This document shows positions 36,315 through 44,413 of a stretch of 64,000 nt of DNA, piece by piece. The notes below the pieces were generated by a model. The model was not told the origin of the DNA, did not search any database, and was given only the letters and a program-made list of their open reading frames with translations. Origin of the DNA: Corynebacterium rouxii (GTDB lineage: Bacteria > Actinomycetota > Actinomycetes > Mycobacteriales > Mycobacteriaceae); assembly GCF_902702935.1 (NCBI RefSeq), contig NZ_LR738855.1, positions 124,001-188,000 of the forward strand, read 5' to 3'. Each line of letters opens with the position of its first letter. Position 1 is the stretch's first letter. A program made the translations under genes and the position numbers.

Positions 36315-36433
36315 TTAGCAAATTTTCTCGACCGCGTTACAACACGTTAATGTGCATGGAATGAGTCTGCCTGTGCGTGTTCTTTGTGTAGCGCGGTTCT
36401 TGTCGCACATCTGACTATTTTTTAAGAGGCGTT

Positions 36434-37168
36434 ATGTCTGTCCCTTTGCACGCGCTGCCACCGGCTTTGGTGATGCGCAATGTGTCTGCGCGTTATGGTT
36501 CTACTGTTGCGGTGGAACGCGCTAGTGTTGTGGTTCCTGCTGGCACGGTGATGGGGTTTATTGGCCCTAATGGTGCGGGTAAGTCCTCGTTGATTAAGGC
36601 TGCGATTGATTTGATTGATCGCGATGGCGAGGTGGAGTTTTTCGACGAGAGTTTGGCTGCGTGTCGTAATAGGGTGGGCTATATGCCGCAGAGTGCGGAT
36701 GTGGATTGGGATTATCCGATCACGGTTCGCCAGGTGGTGCAGATGGGGCTGTTTCCACGGTTGGGATGGTTTAAGCGGTTGTCGGGGGAGCATAAGGAGC
36801 TTGTCGACGCTTCCCTGGCGCGTGTTGGTATCGCGGATTTGGCTAAGCGTCATATTTCTGAGTTGTCGGGTGGGCAGCGTCGTCGTGTGTTTGTGGCGCG
36901 TATTCTTGCCCAGCAGCCGGATATTTATTTGTTGGATGAGCCGTTTGCTGGTGTGGATGCTGCCAGTGAGAAGGTGATTCGTGGTGTGTTGCATGAGCTG
37001 CGAGATGCGGGCAAGTCGGTGGTGATTGTGCACCATGATTTGTCTACGGTGGCGGAGTTGTGCGATCACGTAACGATTATTAATCGTGGGGTGTTGGCTT
37101 CTGGTCCGGTGTCTGAGGTGTTTACTCGTGAGACGGTGAACAAGGCATTTGGGTTGGGGCTGCTATGA
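36434..37168 (+). CDS. iutB: Metal ABC transporter ATPase IutB
   Basis: 244 residues. Complete ABC ATPase: Walker A FIGPNGAGKSSLIK, Q-loop VGYMPQSADVDWDYP (the sequence typical of Mn/Zn importers), signature SELSGGQRRR, Walker B IYLLDEPFAGVD and H-loop VIVHHDLS. A 119-base gap after iutA holds no obvious terminator, in keeping with co-transcription. Four-base overlap (ATGA) with iutC. Confidence 0.9.
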   Translation: MSVPLHALPPALVMRNVSARYGSTVAVERASVVVPAGTVMGFIGPNGAGKSSLIKAAIDLIDRDGEVEFFDESLAACRNRVGYMPQSADVDWDYPITVRQVVQMGLFPRLGWFKRLSGEHKELVDASLARVGIADLAKRHISELSGGQRRRVFVARILAQQPDIYLLDEPFAGVDAASEKVIRGVLHELRDAGKSVVIVHHDLSTVAELCDHVTIINRGVLASGPVSEVFTRETVNKAFGLGLL

Positions 37169-38064
37169 GCCTGATTGAGTTTTTGTCGGAGTTTTCTTTC
37201 CGTCGTGTGGTGCTGGGAACCATGTTGATTGGTTTGTGTTCGGGTGCCATGGGAACGTTTTTGTATTTGCGCAGGCAGTCGATGATGAGTGATGTGATTG
37301 GACACTCTGCGACTCCTGGTGTGATGGGTTCGTTTTTGTTGTTTTCTACGGTTCCGGTGTTGGCGGGGTCGCAGTTGCTTGCGCAGTGGGGGATTGATGC
37401 GCGTTCGATGCCGGTGATTACGGTGGGGGCGTTGATTACGGGGTTGGCGTCGGCGTTGTTGGCGGACAAGGTGGCTGCGACGACGCGCATTGGTATTGAT
37501 GCCACTATGGCGGTGATGTTGTCGCTGTTTTTGGGCGGCGGCCTGATTTTGCTGCAGATCATTCAGCGTGGGCGTTATAAGGGCAAGGGCGGCATTGATG
37601 AGTTGATGTTTGGTAATGCTGCCACGCTTACTAATTTGGATGTGCGCACGTTGGCTGTGGTGTCTGTGGTGATTTTGGGTGTGATTGTGGCGTTGTGGCG
37701 GCCGTTTACGCTGTTGGTCTTTGATCCGGTGTTGGCGCGGATGTCGGGGATGCCGCGGTGGATTAATGGTGTGTTGTTTGTGATTATCACGCTGGGCATG
37801 GTGATTGGTGTGAAGGCGGTGGGCCTGATCTTGATGATTGCGTTTGCTGTGTTCCCGCCGGCTGCTGCGCGTCAGTGGTCGCGTACGGCGTTGCAGATGG
37901 TGGTCGCGTCGGCTCTGATTGGTGGGGTGTCGGCGGTGTTGGGCACCTATATTTCGATTTCGGTGGGTAAGGTGCCCACGGGCCCGGTGATTGTGTTGGT
38001 GCTGGCTGCGATTGTGCTGGTGTCGATGGTGTTGTCGCCGCGTAGGAGTGGGGTGTCGGCATGA
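37165..38064 (+). CDS. iutC: Metal ABC transporter permease IutC
   Basis: 299 residues, eight or nine membrane helices. ABC-3 family permease (ZnuB/MntB type), with MLIGLCSGAMGTFLYLRRQS and MSDVIGHSATPGV at the N-terminus, the DELMFGNAATL cytoplasmic coupling region, and LILMIAFAVFPPAAARQW. It forms the pore with IutD. Start and end overlap both neighbours by 4 bases. Confidence 0.9.
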   Translation: MSLIEFLSEFSFRRVVLGTMLIGLCSGAMGTFLYLRRQSMMSDVIGHSATPGVMGSFLLFSTVPVLAGSQLLAQWGIDARSMPVITVGALITGLASALLADKVAATTRIGIDATMAVMLSLFLGGGLILLQIIQRGRYKGKGGIDELMFGNAATLTNLDVRTLAVVSVVILGVIVALWRPFTLLVFDPVLARMSGMPRWINGVLFVIITLGMVIGVKAVGLILMIAFAVFPPAAARQWSRTALQMVVASALIGGVSAVLGTYISISVGKVPTGPVIVLVLAAIVLVSMVLSPRRSGVSA

Positions 38065-38912
38065 CGTTTGCGGTGTCTGTTTCGTTGTTGGCGCTGGTGG
38101 TGGCGCTTACCGCTGCGATTCCTGGGGTGGTGTTGGTGTTGCGTCGACAAGCGATGCTTTCCGACGCCCTCTCCCACGCCGTTTTGCCGGGCATTGCGGT
38201 GGGCGCGTTGTGGACTACTAATCCGAATTCGCCGATTCTGTTGGTTGGCGCGACATTGAGTGGTGTGCTGGTCATGGCGCTTACGGAGTGGGTGCGTGGC
38301 CGTCATCGAGTGACTGAGGATAGTGCCACGGGTCTGATTTTCCCCGCGTTTTTTGCCATTGGTGTGATTCTGATTTCTACGAAGTTTAATCGTTCGTCGA
38401 TTTCTGAGCACACGGTGTTGGTGGGTGATTTGAACATTTCCGCCATGCAGCATGTGGTGGTGGGGACCATTGATTTTGGCCCGAAGAGTGCGTGGATTAT
38501 TGGCGCGGTGGGCTTGCTCACCTTGGCGTTGTTGTTGGTGGCTAAGCGGCCGCTGGCGATTTCTACTTTTGATCCGGTGTTTGCGCGCACGGTGGGTATT
38601 CGGACGCGGTTGATTAATTATCTTGTGATGACGATGGTGTCGTTGACCATTGTGGTGGTGTTCGACGCTGCTGGTGCGGTGTTGGCTGTTGCGTTGATGA
38701 TCGTGCCGGCTGCTACCGCATTGATGATCGCTTCCTCGGAAGGGGCCATGCTGTTGGTCACCTTGGTCGTGGCTGCGGCAAGTTCCCAGGTGGGGTTCTG
38801 GGTGGCGTATCGTCTCGACGCGGCGACCTCGCCGACGATGGCGTTTGTCGACGGCCTCATCTTCCTCGCGGTGTGGGGTATTATTCGTGCGCGTCGCCGG
38901 CTGCGGCGTTGA
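38061..38912 (+). CDS. iutD: Metal ABC transporter permease IutD
   Basis: 283 residues, second ABC-3 permease: LRRQAMLSDALSHAVLPGIA, then HTVLVGDLNISAMQ and AVLAVALMIVPAATALMI with the family's helix pattern. In C. diphtheriae a ~50 bp stretch at the 3' end of iutD is reported to be needed for iron-responsive activation of iutE; the matching part here would be the last bases before 38912. Confidence 0.9.
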   Translation: MTFAVSVSLLALVVALTAAIPGVVLVLRRQAMLSDALSHAVLPGIAVGALWTTNPNSPILLVGATLSGVLVMALTEWVRGRHRVTEDSATGLIFPAFFAIGVILISTKFNRSSISEHTVLVGDLNISAMQHVVVGTIDFGPKSAWIIGAVGLLTLALLLVAKRPLAISTFDPVFARTVGIRTRLINYLVMTMVSLTIVVVFDAAGAVLAVALMIVPAATALMIASSEGAMLLVTLVVAAASSQVGFWVAYRLDAATSPTMAFVDGLIFLAVWGIIRARRRLRR

Positions 38913-38968
38913 AAACTGCAGCACTGCTAACTGTGGCGGGTATCTAAGTGTGCGCTTCCTAGTGCACA

Positions 38969-38984
38969 TGACAATCGTTGCCTA
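38969..38984 (+). promoter_or_regulatory. Candidate Zur box upstream of iutE
   Basis: TGACAATCGTTGCCTA, partly palindromic (CAA-TCG-TTG core), resembles the TGATAAT-N-ATTATCA style of actinobacterial Zur sites and lies 11 bases before the iutE start. Zn-dependent Zur repression of iutE is reported for C. diphtheriae; the site is a visual guess. Confidence 0.35.
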
Positions 38985-38995
38985 TAGTGGTGGGC

Positions 38996-40003
38996 ATGGC
39001 ACATCGACTAATCCGTACCGCAATCGCAGCTGTGGCTGCCACAGGTCTTGTGGCAGCAGCCGGTTGCTCCACCACCGACTCTGGCACCAGCGCTTCCGGA
39101 ACTTCGAGCGCCGTCAAGAGCGACACTCTTAAAATCTTTGCTACCACCAGCTACATTGGTGACGCTGTGAAGAACATCGCCCCCGACGCAGACCTCACCA
39201 TCATGGTGGGCCCTGGTGGCGATCCGCACACCTACCAGCCATCCACCGCCGACCTTGAGGCAATGCAAAACGCGGATGCCGTTATCTGGTCGGGCCTTGG
39301 CATGGAAGCCAACATGGTTGACCAGCTTCGTGGGCTTGGCGACAAGCAAATCGCCGTAGCAGAGCAGCTTCCTGAGTCCCAGCTGTTGCCATGGGTTGAG
39401 GAAGATGAGCATGATCATGAGCACGGCGACGAGCACGGCCATCACCATGAGTCGCAGTGGGATCCTCATGTATGGAACTCCACGGATAACTGGAAGCTTG
39501 TTGTCGACCAGATCGTCAAGAAGCTCTCCGCTGCGGATTCTGCTAACGCTGATACCTACAAGGCCAATGGCGAGAAGTACAACAAGCAAATCGACGAGGC
39601 CAACGCTTATGTTCAGGCCAAGATTGACACGATTCCGCAGGATCAGCGCACCCTCGTGTCGGGTCACGACGCTTTCCGTTACTTTGGCAAGCAGTTCGGC
39701 CTTGAGGCAAAAGCCACTGACTTTGTCACCTCTGACGCTGAGCGCTCTGCAAACGAGCTTGAGGATTTGGCTACCTTCATCGTGGAGCACCACGTCCCAG
39801 TGATCTTCCAGGATGCTTCTGCTAACCCACAGGCTGTGAAGTCCCTAGAGGAGAACGTGGCTAAGAAGGGCGGCAAGGTCAAGGTTGTGGATAAGGAGCT
39901 CTACAGCGACTCCCTTGGCGCTGAGGCCCCTGCTGATACCTACATCGGTGCCTTGAAGTACAACGCAGACACCATTGCGGAGGCTTTCTCCTCGACCCGC
40001 TAG
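38996..40003 (+). CDS. iutE: Metal ABC transporter binding lipoprotein IutE
   Basis: About 335 residues from ATG 38996 (MAHRLIRTAIAAVAATG), lipobox VAAAGC. Cluster-9 binding protein close in sequence to IutA (shared MVGPGGDPHTYQPS, KLVVDQIVKKLS, SGHDAFRYFGKQFG, VIFQDASANPQAV) but with an added His/Asp/Glu-rich loop EHDHEHGDEHGHHHE at about residues 139-153, typical of zinc-binding proteins. It has its own upstream region with a candidate Zur box and is followed by a strong terminator. Likely a duplicated, zinc-specialised partner for the IutBCD pump. Confidence 0.85.
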   Translation: MAHRLIRTAIAAVAATGLVAAAGCSTTDSGTSASGTSSAVKSDTLKIFATTSYIGDAVKNIAPDADLTIMVGPGGDPHTYQPSTADLEAMQNADAVIWSGLGMEANMVDQLRGLGDKQIAVAEQLPESQLLPWVEEDEHDHEHGDEHGHHHESQWDPHVWNSTDNWKLVVDQIVKKLSAADSANADTYKANGEKYNKQIDEANAYVQAKIDTIPQDQRTLVSGHDAFRYFGKQFGLEAKATDFVTSDAERSANELEDLATFIVEHHVPVIFQDASANPQAVKSLEENVAKKGGKVKVVDKELYSDSLGAEAPADTYIGALKYNADTIAEAFSSTR

Positions 40004-40036
40004 GTCGACCCGCTAGGTCGCACCTGCTAGGTCGCT

Positions 40037-40099
40037 AAAAGGTCCGGTGGGCTGGGACATCTCACGAAGAGATTGTGCCCCAGCTCATCGGACCTTTTT
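40037..40099. terminator. Bidirectional terminator between iutE and wzt
   Basis: AAAAGGTCCG...GCTGGG and CCCAGC...CGGACCTTTTT arms form a long stem with T-runs on both strands. Just before it CTAGGTCG occurs three times (40000-40034). Confidence 0.85.
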
Positions 40100-40132
40100 C
40101 TGCTTTTCAGCACCGGCTATCGTCGGCTAGCG

Positions 40133-40912
40133 CTACATTCTGGCTTGCAGTCTGCGCACGTGTTCGGCTGCTTCTTTTCCTTCGTAGGCTTCCACGATGT
40201 CGGCTACTGGTCCGGCTTGGCGGATGGTGCCGTGGTCGACCCAGAGTGCGGAGTCGCATAGTTGGACGAGGAAGTCGTTGGAGTGGGAGGCGAATACGAG
40301 GATGCCGGAGCGTTTGACAAGGTCGGAGAGTCGTTCGCGTGCTTTTGCCATGAAGGCGGCGTCGACAGCTCCAATGCCTTCGTCGAGAAGCAGGATTTCG
40401 GGTTCGATGGAGGTGACTACTCCGAGGGCGAGGCGGATGCGCATGCCGGTGGAGTAGGTGCGTAGTGGCATGGAGAGGTAGTCGCCGAGTTCGGTGAATT
40501 CGGCGATTTCGTCCATTTTTTGTTTCATTTGTTTGCGGGTTTGGCCGAGGAAGAGTCCTCGGATGACGATGTTTTCGTATCCGGAGATTTCTGGGTCCAT
40601 GCCTACGCCGAGGTCAAACACGGGGGCGACGCGGCCGCGGACGTGTGCGGAGCCGCGGGTGGGTTCGTAGATTCCGGAGAGGAGTCGCAGGAGTGTGGAT
40701 TTGCCGGCGCCGTTGTGACCGACGAGTCCGATGCGGTCGCCTTCGCGTAGGTGCAGGTTGACGTCGCGAAGCGCTTCGACAACAACGGTGTTGTCTTTGT
40801 TGCGTCCGATTGCGCCGCCGGCTGCTCCGAGGAAGGCTTTTTTCATGGAGCGCGATTTGGCGTCGAAGATGGGGAAGTCAACGCAGGCGTTGTAGGTGTC
40901 GATGGATACCAT
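40133..40912 (-). CDS. wzt: Galactan exporter ATPase (Wzt/RfbE type)
   Basis: 259 residues. ABC ATPase: Walker A GLVGHNGAGKSTLLR, signature TYSTGMRIRL (degenerate signature typical of polysaccharide exporters), Walker B ILLLDEGIGAVD, switch ASHSNDF. The N-terminal VDFPIFDAKSRSMKKAFLG and VAPVFDLGVGMDPEISG are O-antigen-type exporter features. The mycobacterial counterparts (Rv3781/Rv3783) are implicated in moving lipid-linked galactan across the membrane. Paired with wzm 19 bases upstream. Confidence 0.85.
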   Translation of the reverse strand: MVSIDTYNACVDFPIFDAKSRSMKKAFLGAAGGAIGRNKDNTVVVEALRDVNLHLREGDRIGLVGHNGAGKSTLLRLLSGIYEPTRGSAHVRGRVAPVFDLGVGMDPEISGYENIVIRGLFLGQTRKQMKQKMDEIAEFTELGDYLSMPLRTYSTGMRIRLALGVVTSIEPEILLLDEGIGAVDAAFMAKARERLSDLVKRSGILVFASHSNDFLVQLCDSALWVDHGTIRQAGPVADIVEAYEGKEAAEHVRRLQARM

Positions 40913-40931
40913 GGTGAGTTGTTTCTCCTTC

Positions 40932-41837
40932 TTAAACCCAGTAGCTGACGCGGAATCGCCATTGGCGCATGGCGAGCATGGCGATGAAGAGTCCGATAAC
41001 GGTGCAGCAACCCACGACGATCCAGTTCAGTGGGTGGATGGGGGCCCCGATCAAGGGGGCGCGGATGACTTCCATGTAGTGGTACAGGGGGTTGAGCATG
41101 GCCAGTTTGGCGCGTTCGGAGACGGCTCCGCCTTGGGAGTAGAGCGTTTCGGTGGTCCACACGATGGGTGTGACGTAGAACAGGAGTTGGGTGAGTGCTT
41201 CGAGCAGCGGCGAGAAATCGCGGTAGCGGGTGGCTACGATGCCGAAGAACATGGTGACCCATACGCCGTTGGCGATCAGTAGCGCGAGGGCGGGGATTCC
41301 GAGGAGGATGTCCCAGCCGAGCGGCCGTGGGAAGATCGCCATGAGGATGACCCAGATCACCATGTTGTGCATGAGGAAGAGGGTTTGTTTCCAGACCAGG
41401 CGGTAGACGTGGACGGAGAGCGCGGAGGGGAGCTGTTTGATCAGGCCTTCGTTGGCGATGAAGACTTCGGAGCCTTCTTTAATACATCCCGCGATGAAGT
41501 TCCACATGATTAATCCCACAGTGACGTGGGGGAGGAATTGGGCGACGGGGATTTTGAAGAGCACGGAGTACAGCAGGCCGAGGGCGAGTGCCATCACACC
41601 GGTGGCGATGGTGATCCATAGGGGGCCGAGCACGGAGCGGCGGTAGCGCTGCTTGATGTCTTGCCATCCTAGTTGGAGCCAGAGTTCCCGCTGGGAGAAG
41701 CCCCGAACGAGGTCTGCCCAGGCGGCTGCGAGTGTCTTGGATTGCGACGGCTCGTCGGCGGTGGTGTCCGTGTTGGTAATACGGGCTACCATCTCTTCGA
41801 GTGTCTCGTTGTTATGACGTTCAGCTTGTTCCTGCAC
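40932..41837 (-). CDS. wzm: Galactan exporter permease (Wzm/RfbD type)
   Basis: 301 residues, six membrane helices of the ABC-2 polysaccharide export family. A cytoplasmic N-terminus with LWLQLGWQDIKQRYRRSVLG and PLWITIATGVMALALGLLYS is the classical start. It forms the transporter with the downstream wzt. Diverges from the desulfurase-like gene across 90 bases. Confidence 0.85.
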   Translation of the reverse strand: MQEQAERHNNETLEEMVARITNTDTTADEPSQSKTLAAAWADLVRGFSQRELWLQLGWQDIKQRYRRSVLGPLWITIATGVMALALGLLYSVLFKIPVAQFLPHVTVGLIMWNFIAGCIKEGSEVFIANEGLIKQLPSALSVHVYRLVWKQTLFLMHNMVIWVILMAIFPRPLGWDILLGIPALALLIANGVWVTMFFGIVATRYRDFSPLLEALTQLLFYVTPIVWTTETLYSQGGAVSERAKLAMLNPLYHYMEVIRAPLIGAPIHPLNWIVVGCCTVIGLFIAMLAMRQWRFRVSYWV

Positions 41838-41927
41838 AAATGTTAAGCCTAGCTGGCTTTGTGCGGGGATTGAATCTGACAGGCATACTAACTAGGTTCA
41901 ATTATCAAAAGTAGAGGGAGTTGAGTG

Positions 41928-43121
41928 ATGGCGTTTGATGTGGCGCGCGTCCGTGGTGCGTACACCTCTATTACCGGTGGGTGGACGTATATGAATGCTC
42001 AGCAGCAGGCTCAGATCCCTGAGCGGGTGGCTGCTGCTGTGGCGCGTGGCTTTCGTAATTCGCCGATTGTGGAGGATGTGGAGCCGGCTTTTGGTTCTCA
42101 TGCGCGGGAGCGACATGCTGGGCTTTTTTCCTCTGATGGGTATGTGCGTTCGGCGCAGGTGGCTATTGCGGATTTGACGGGTACTTCGGCTGACGCGGTG
42201 ATTCTTGGCCCTAATTTGGAGGTTCTGTTTTCTCGATTTGCGGCTGCGGTGTGGCCATTGGTGCGCCGTGGTTCGTCGGTTGTGATGGCGCATGGTTGTT
42301 CGCCGGCGATGACGGTTGGTGCGGAGACGCGGTGGGCGCAGCCGGATTTGGGTACGGGTGAGATTCCGGCGTGGCAGTTTGGTTCGCTTGTCGACGGCTC
42401 CACGCGTCTGGTGGCTCTTCGCGCCGCGGATCCTCAGGTGGGCACGATTAACCCCATCCGAGAGATCTCTGAGTACGTTCATGGGGCTTCTCGGGCATGG
42501 CTGCTTGTCGACGCCTCCTCTTTGGCCGGTCATCGTCCCATCACAATGGAGGCATTGGGTGCCGACATCGTGGCTCTTGATTGCTCTGCTTTTGGTGGCC
42601 CCCAGGTTGCTGCGCTGGCTTTCCGCGATGCCACGATGTTCCCGCGGCTTGACGCCGACCTGCTCAACAGCAGTGTCGCGCCGGGTCTTGCTGCTGGTGT
42701 GTCGGCTGCGGTGGATCATATTGCGGATTTGGATGAGTCGGTGCGTGGTACGCGTCGTAACCGTCTCGTGGATAGCATTGAGTCCGCTGGCCTTTACTTG
42801 GGCCGGTTGGGTACCTATTTGGCGGATTCTTTGGATTCGTTGCCTAAGACGCACGTGTTTGGCGTGACTGGCGAGGCCGCCGCGGGTTCAGACGCCGACC
42901 GCATCCCTCATGTGACCTTCTGTATCGATGGCGTGCCGGCTGACCTAATTTATCACCGCTTACTGAGCAACCGCATTGTGGGCGCTTTGTCTACACCGTC
43001 GCCGCTTCTCGACGCCATGGGTGCCGAGGACACCCACGGCACCATCAGTTTGGCTCTGGCACCGTTTAACACCACCCACGATGTTGACCAGTTGATGCGG
43101 GTGGTGGCGAGCTTCGCTTAA
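41928..43121 (+). CDS. Cysteine-desulfurase-like protein lacking the PLP lysine
   Basis: About 397 residues from ATG 41928; a GTG one codon earlier is possible. Fold type I aminotransferase class V layout (MNAQQQAQIPERVAAAV, SADAVILGPNLEVLFSRFAA, AWLLVDASSLAGHRPI), but at the place where NifS/Csd enzymes read SxHKxxGP this protein has DCSAFGGPQ, with no Lys; the single Lys in the chain lies in LPKTHVFG, far from it. Its neighbour wzm in the arabinogalactan region matches the position of mycobacterial Rv3778c. Probably not a PLP desulfurase; role unknown. Confidence 0.75.
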   Translation: MAFDVARVRGAYTSITGGWTYMNAQQQAQIPERVAAAVARGFRNSPIVEDVEPAFGSHARERHAGLFSSDGYVRSAQVAIADLTGTSADAVILGPNLEVLFSRFAAAVWPLVRRGSSVVMAHGCSPAMTVGAETRWAQPDLGTGEIPAWQFGSLVDGSTRLVALRAADPQVGTINPIREISEYVHGASRAWLLVDASSLAGHRPITMEALGADIVALDCSAFGGPQVAALAFRDATMFPRLDADLLNSSVAPGLAAGVSAAVDHIADLDESVRGTRRNRLVDSIESAGLYLGRLGTYLADSLDSLPKTHVFGVTGEAAAGSDADRIPHVTFCIDGVPADLIYHRLLSNRIVGALSTPSPLLDAMGAEDTHGTISLALAPFNTTHDVDQLMRVVASFA

Positions 43122-44065
43122 ACCTCGAGGACGATCTTTCCGGTTACCTCCCCGCTTTTGAGCATCTCATGGGCCTGCTGGGCCTGCTCTAGGGGGAGCG
43201 TGGCGTGGATGTGGTGCCGGATGGTGCCGTCGGCAAGCAGTGGCCACACGTTGTCGACTGTCGACGCCACAATGCGTGCCTTGTCCTCGCGGTCGCGGGC
43301 GCGCAACGCCGTCGCAGAGATCGTGCCGCGCTTGCTCAGCAGCCGCCCAATGTTGAGCTCACCCTTCACACCACCTTGCATGCCGATGGTCACCTGGTGG
43401 CCGTCCATTGCCAGTGCGCGCACGTTTTGGTCCAGATACTTCGCACCCATAATGTCCAAAATGCGATCGCACTTATTCTTCAGGACCTCTGCAAAATCCT
43501 CCTCCCGATAATTAATCAGGATGTCCGCACCCAGCTCACGGCACGTTTCCAGCTTCTCCTTCGAACCAGCCGTCACCGCCACCGTGGCACCCACATACTT
43601 AGCCAGCTGGATGGCAAAGGTGCCGATCCCGCCCGCGCCGCCATGGATCAAGAACGTGTGCTCGGGTTCCAAGCCGGTGAGCATCCCGATATTCGACCAC
43701 ACGGTGGTGGCAACCTCTACGACGGCTGCCGCCTCAGCGAAGCTGTAACCCTCGGGGATGGGCATGAGCTGGCCTTCTGGCACCGCCACATACTCGGCGT
43801 ACCCGCCGCCGGCTAGCAGACAGGCGACTTTGTCACCGACGTTGCGGCTGGTGGTGCCCGCGTCTGCGATCACACCGGCGCACTCGAGCCCGATGATGTC
43901 GGATTCACCGGGTGGCGGTGGGTAGTGGCCTGCTGCCTGTAGGAGGTCTGCGCGGTTGACGCCGGCGGCTTTGATCTGGACGAGTACTTCGCCTGGTTGC
44001 AGGGTGGGTGTTGGTGCATCGTGGACTGCCAAGGTGGCGTCGTCTTGAACGTAAATTGCCCTCAT
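43118..44065 (-). CDS. NAD(P)H quinone oxidoreductase (PIG3/QOR type)
   Basis: 315 residues from ATG 44065 (MRAIYVQDDATLAVHDAPTP); the longer frame runs antisense through tRNA-Ser and is rejected. Zinc-free medium-chain reductase: AAGVNRADLLQAAGHYPPPP, LECAGVIADAG, the NADPH-binding IHGGAGGIGTFAIQLAK and NYREEDFAE. Overlaps the stop of the convergent gene by 4 bases. Confidence 0.9.
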   Translation of the reverse strand: MRAIYVQDDATLAVHDAPTPTLQPGEVLVQIKAAGVNRADLLQAAGHYPPPPGESDIIGLECAGVIADAGTTSRNVGDKVACLLAGGGYAEYVAVPEGQLMPIPEGYSFAEAAAVVEVATTVWSNIGMLTGLEPEHTFLIHGGAGGIGTFAIQLAKYVGATVAVTAGSKEKLETCRELGADILINYREEDFAEVLKNKCDRILDIMGAKYLDQNVRALAMDGHQVTIGMQGGVKGELNIGRLLSKRGTISATALRARDREDKARIVASTVDNVWPLLADGTIRHHIHATLPLEQAQQAHEMLKSGEVTGKIVLEV

Positions 44066-44150
44066 ACGCCCCCACTTTAAAGAATTTCGGCAACTTCGGG
44101 TATAGTTTTTCGTGTTGGATCCGAAACTTTGTTTTTGGGTTCTCACAACT

Positions 44151-44238
44151 GGAGATGTGGCAGAGCGGCCGAATGCACTGGTCTTGAAAACCAGCGATGG
44201 GAAACCATCCCAGGGTTCAAATCCCTGCGTCTCCGCCA
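44151..44238 (+). tRNA. tRNA-Ser(UGA)
   Basis: Acceptor GGAGATG pairs with CGTCTCC; D-arm GCAGAGCGGCCGAATGC; anticodon stem CTGGT/ACCAG with loop CTTGAAA (anticodon TGA); long class II variable arm GATGGGAAACCATC; T-arm AGGGTTCAAATCCCT; discriminator G and encoded CCA. Confidence 0.95.
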
Positions 44239-44241
44239 ACC

Positions 44242-44274
44242 AAACCCCTAGCTCTTGTGGCTAGGGGTTTTCTG
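44242..44274 (+). terminator. Terminator after tRNA-Ser(UGA)
   Basis: AAACCCCTAGC / GCTAGGGGTTT hairpin followed by T-rich sequence. Confidence 0.85.
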
Positions 44275-44293
44275 CTGCGCTGTTTTCCGCCCC

Positions 44294-44377
44294 CTCGAAC
44301 TCAAGACCACGAAAACCGCAGGACGCGATTTTCTCGCCGAAATGCCGCTCTTGGGTTTTCGTGGTCTTGAATTCGAG
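44294..44377. repeat. 84-base palindromic element
   Basis: Two 24-base arms, CTCGAACTCAAGACCACGAA (44294 on) and their inverted copy ending TTCGAG at 44377, with two mismatches, around a 36-base centre. It has no coding frame. Resembles in design, but not in sequence, the 94-100 base elements at 23, 33 and 34 kb. One copy in this window. Confidence 0.65.
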
Positions 44378-44413
44378 TTCTCGGATTCGTGCTAGCGCAA
44401 GCACTACAACTGC

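Noticed and set aside
37947..38969. 340-codon minus-strand frame
   Set aside because: Antisense to the two permease genes; very rich in His, Arg and Gln, no domain.
40000..40034. Triple CTAGGTCG direct repeat as a CRISPR-like or regulator array
   Set aside because: Only three short units spaced by 5-6 bases between the iutE stop and a terminator; no array features. No CRISPR array was seen elsewhere in the window.
41898..42854. 318-codon minus-strand frame
   Set aside because: Antisense to the desulfurase-like gene; Arg/His/Thr-rich shadow.
43118..44239. Longer N-terminus of the quinone oxidoreductase (58 extra codons)
   Set aside because: The extension runs antisense through the tRNA-Ser(UGA) gene; the family start is at 44065.
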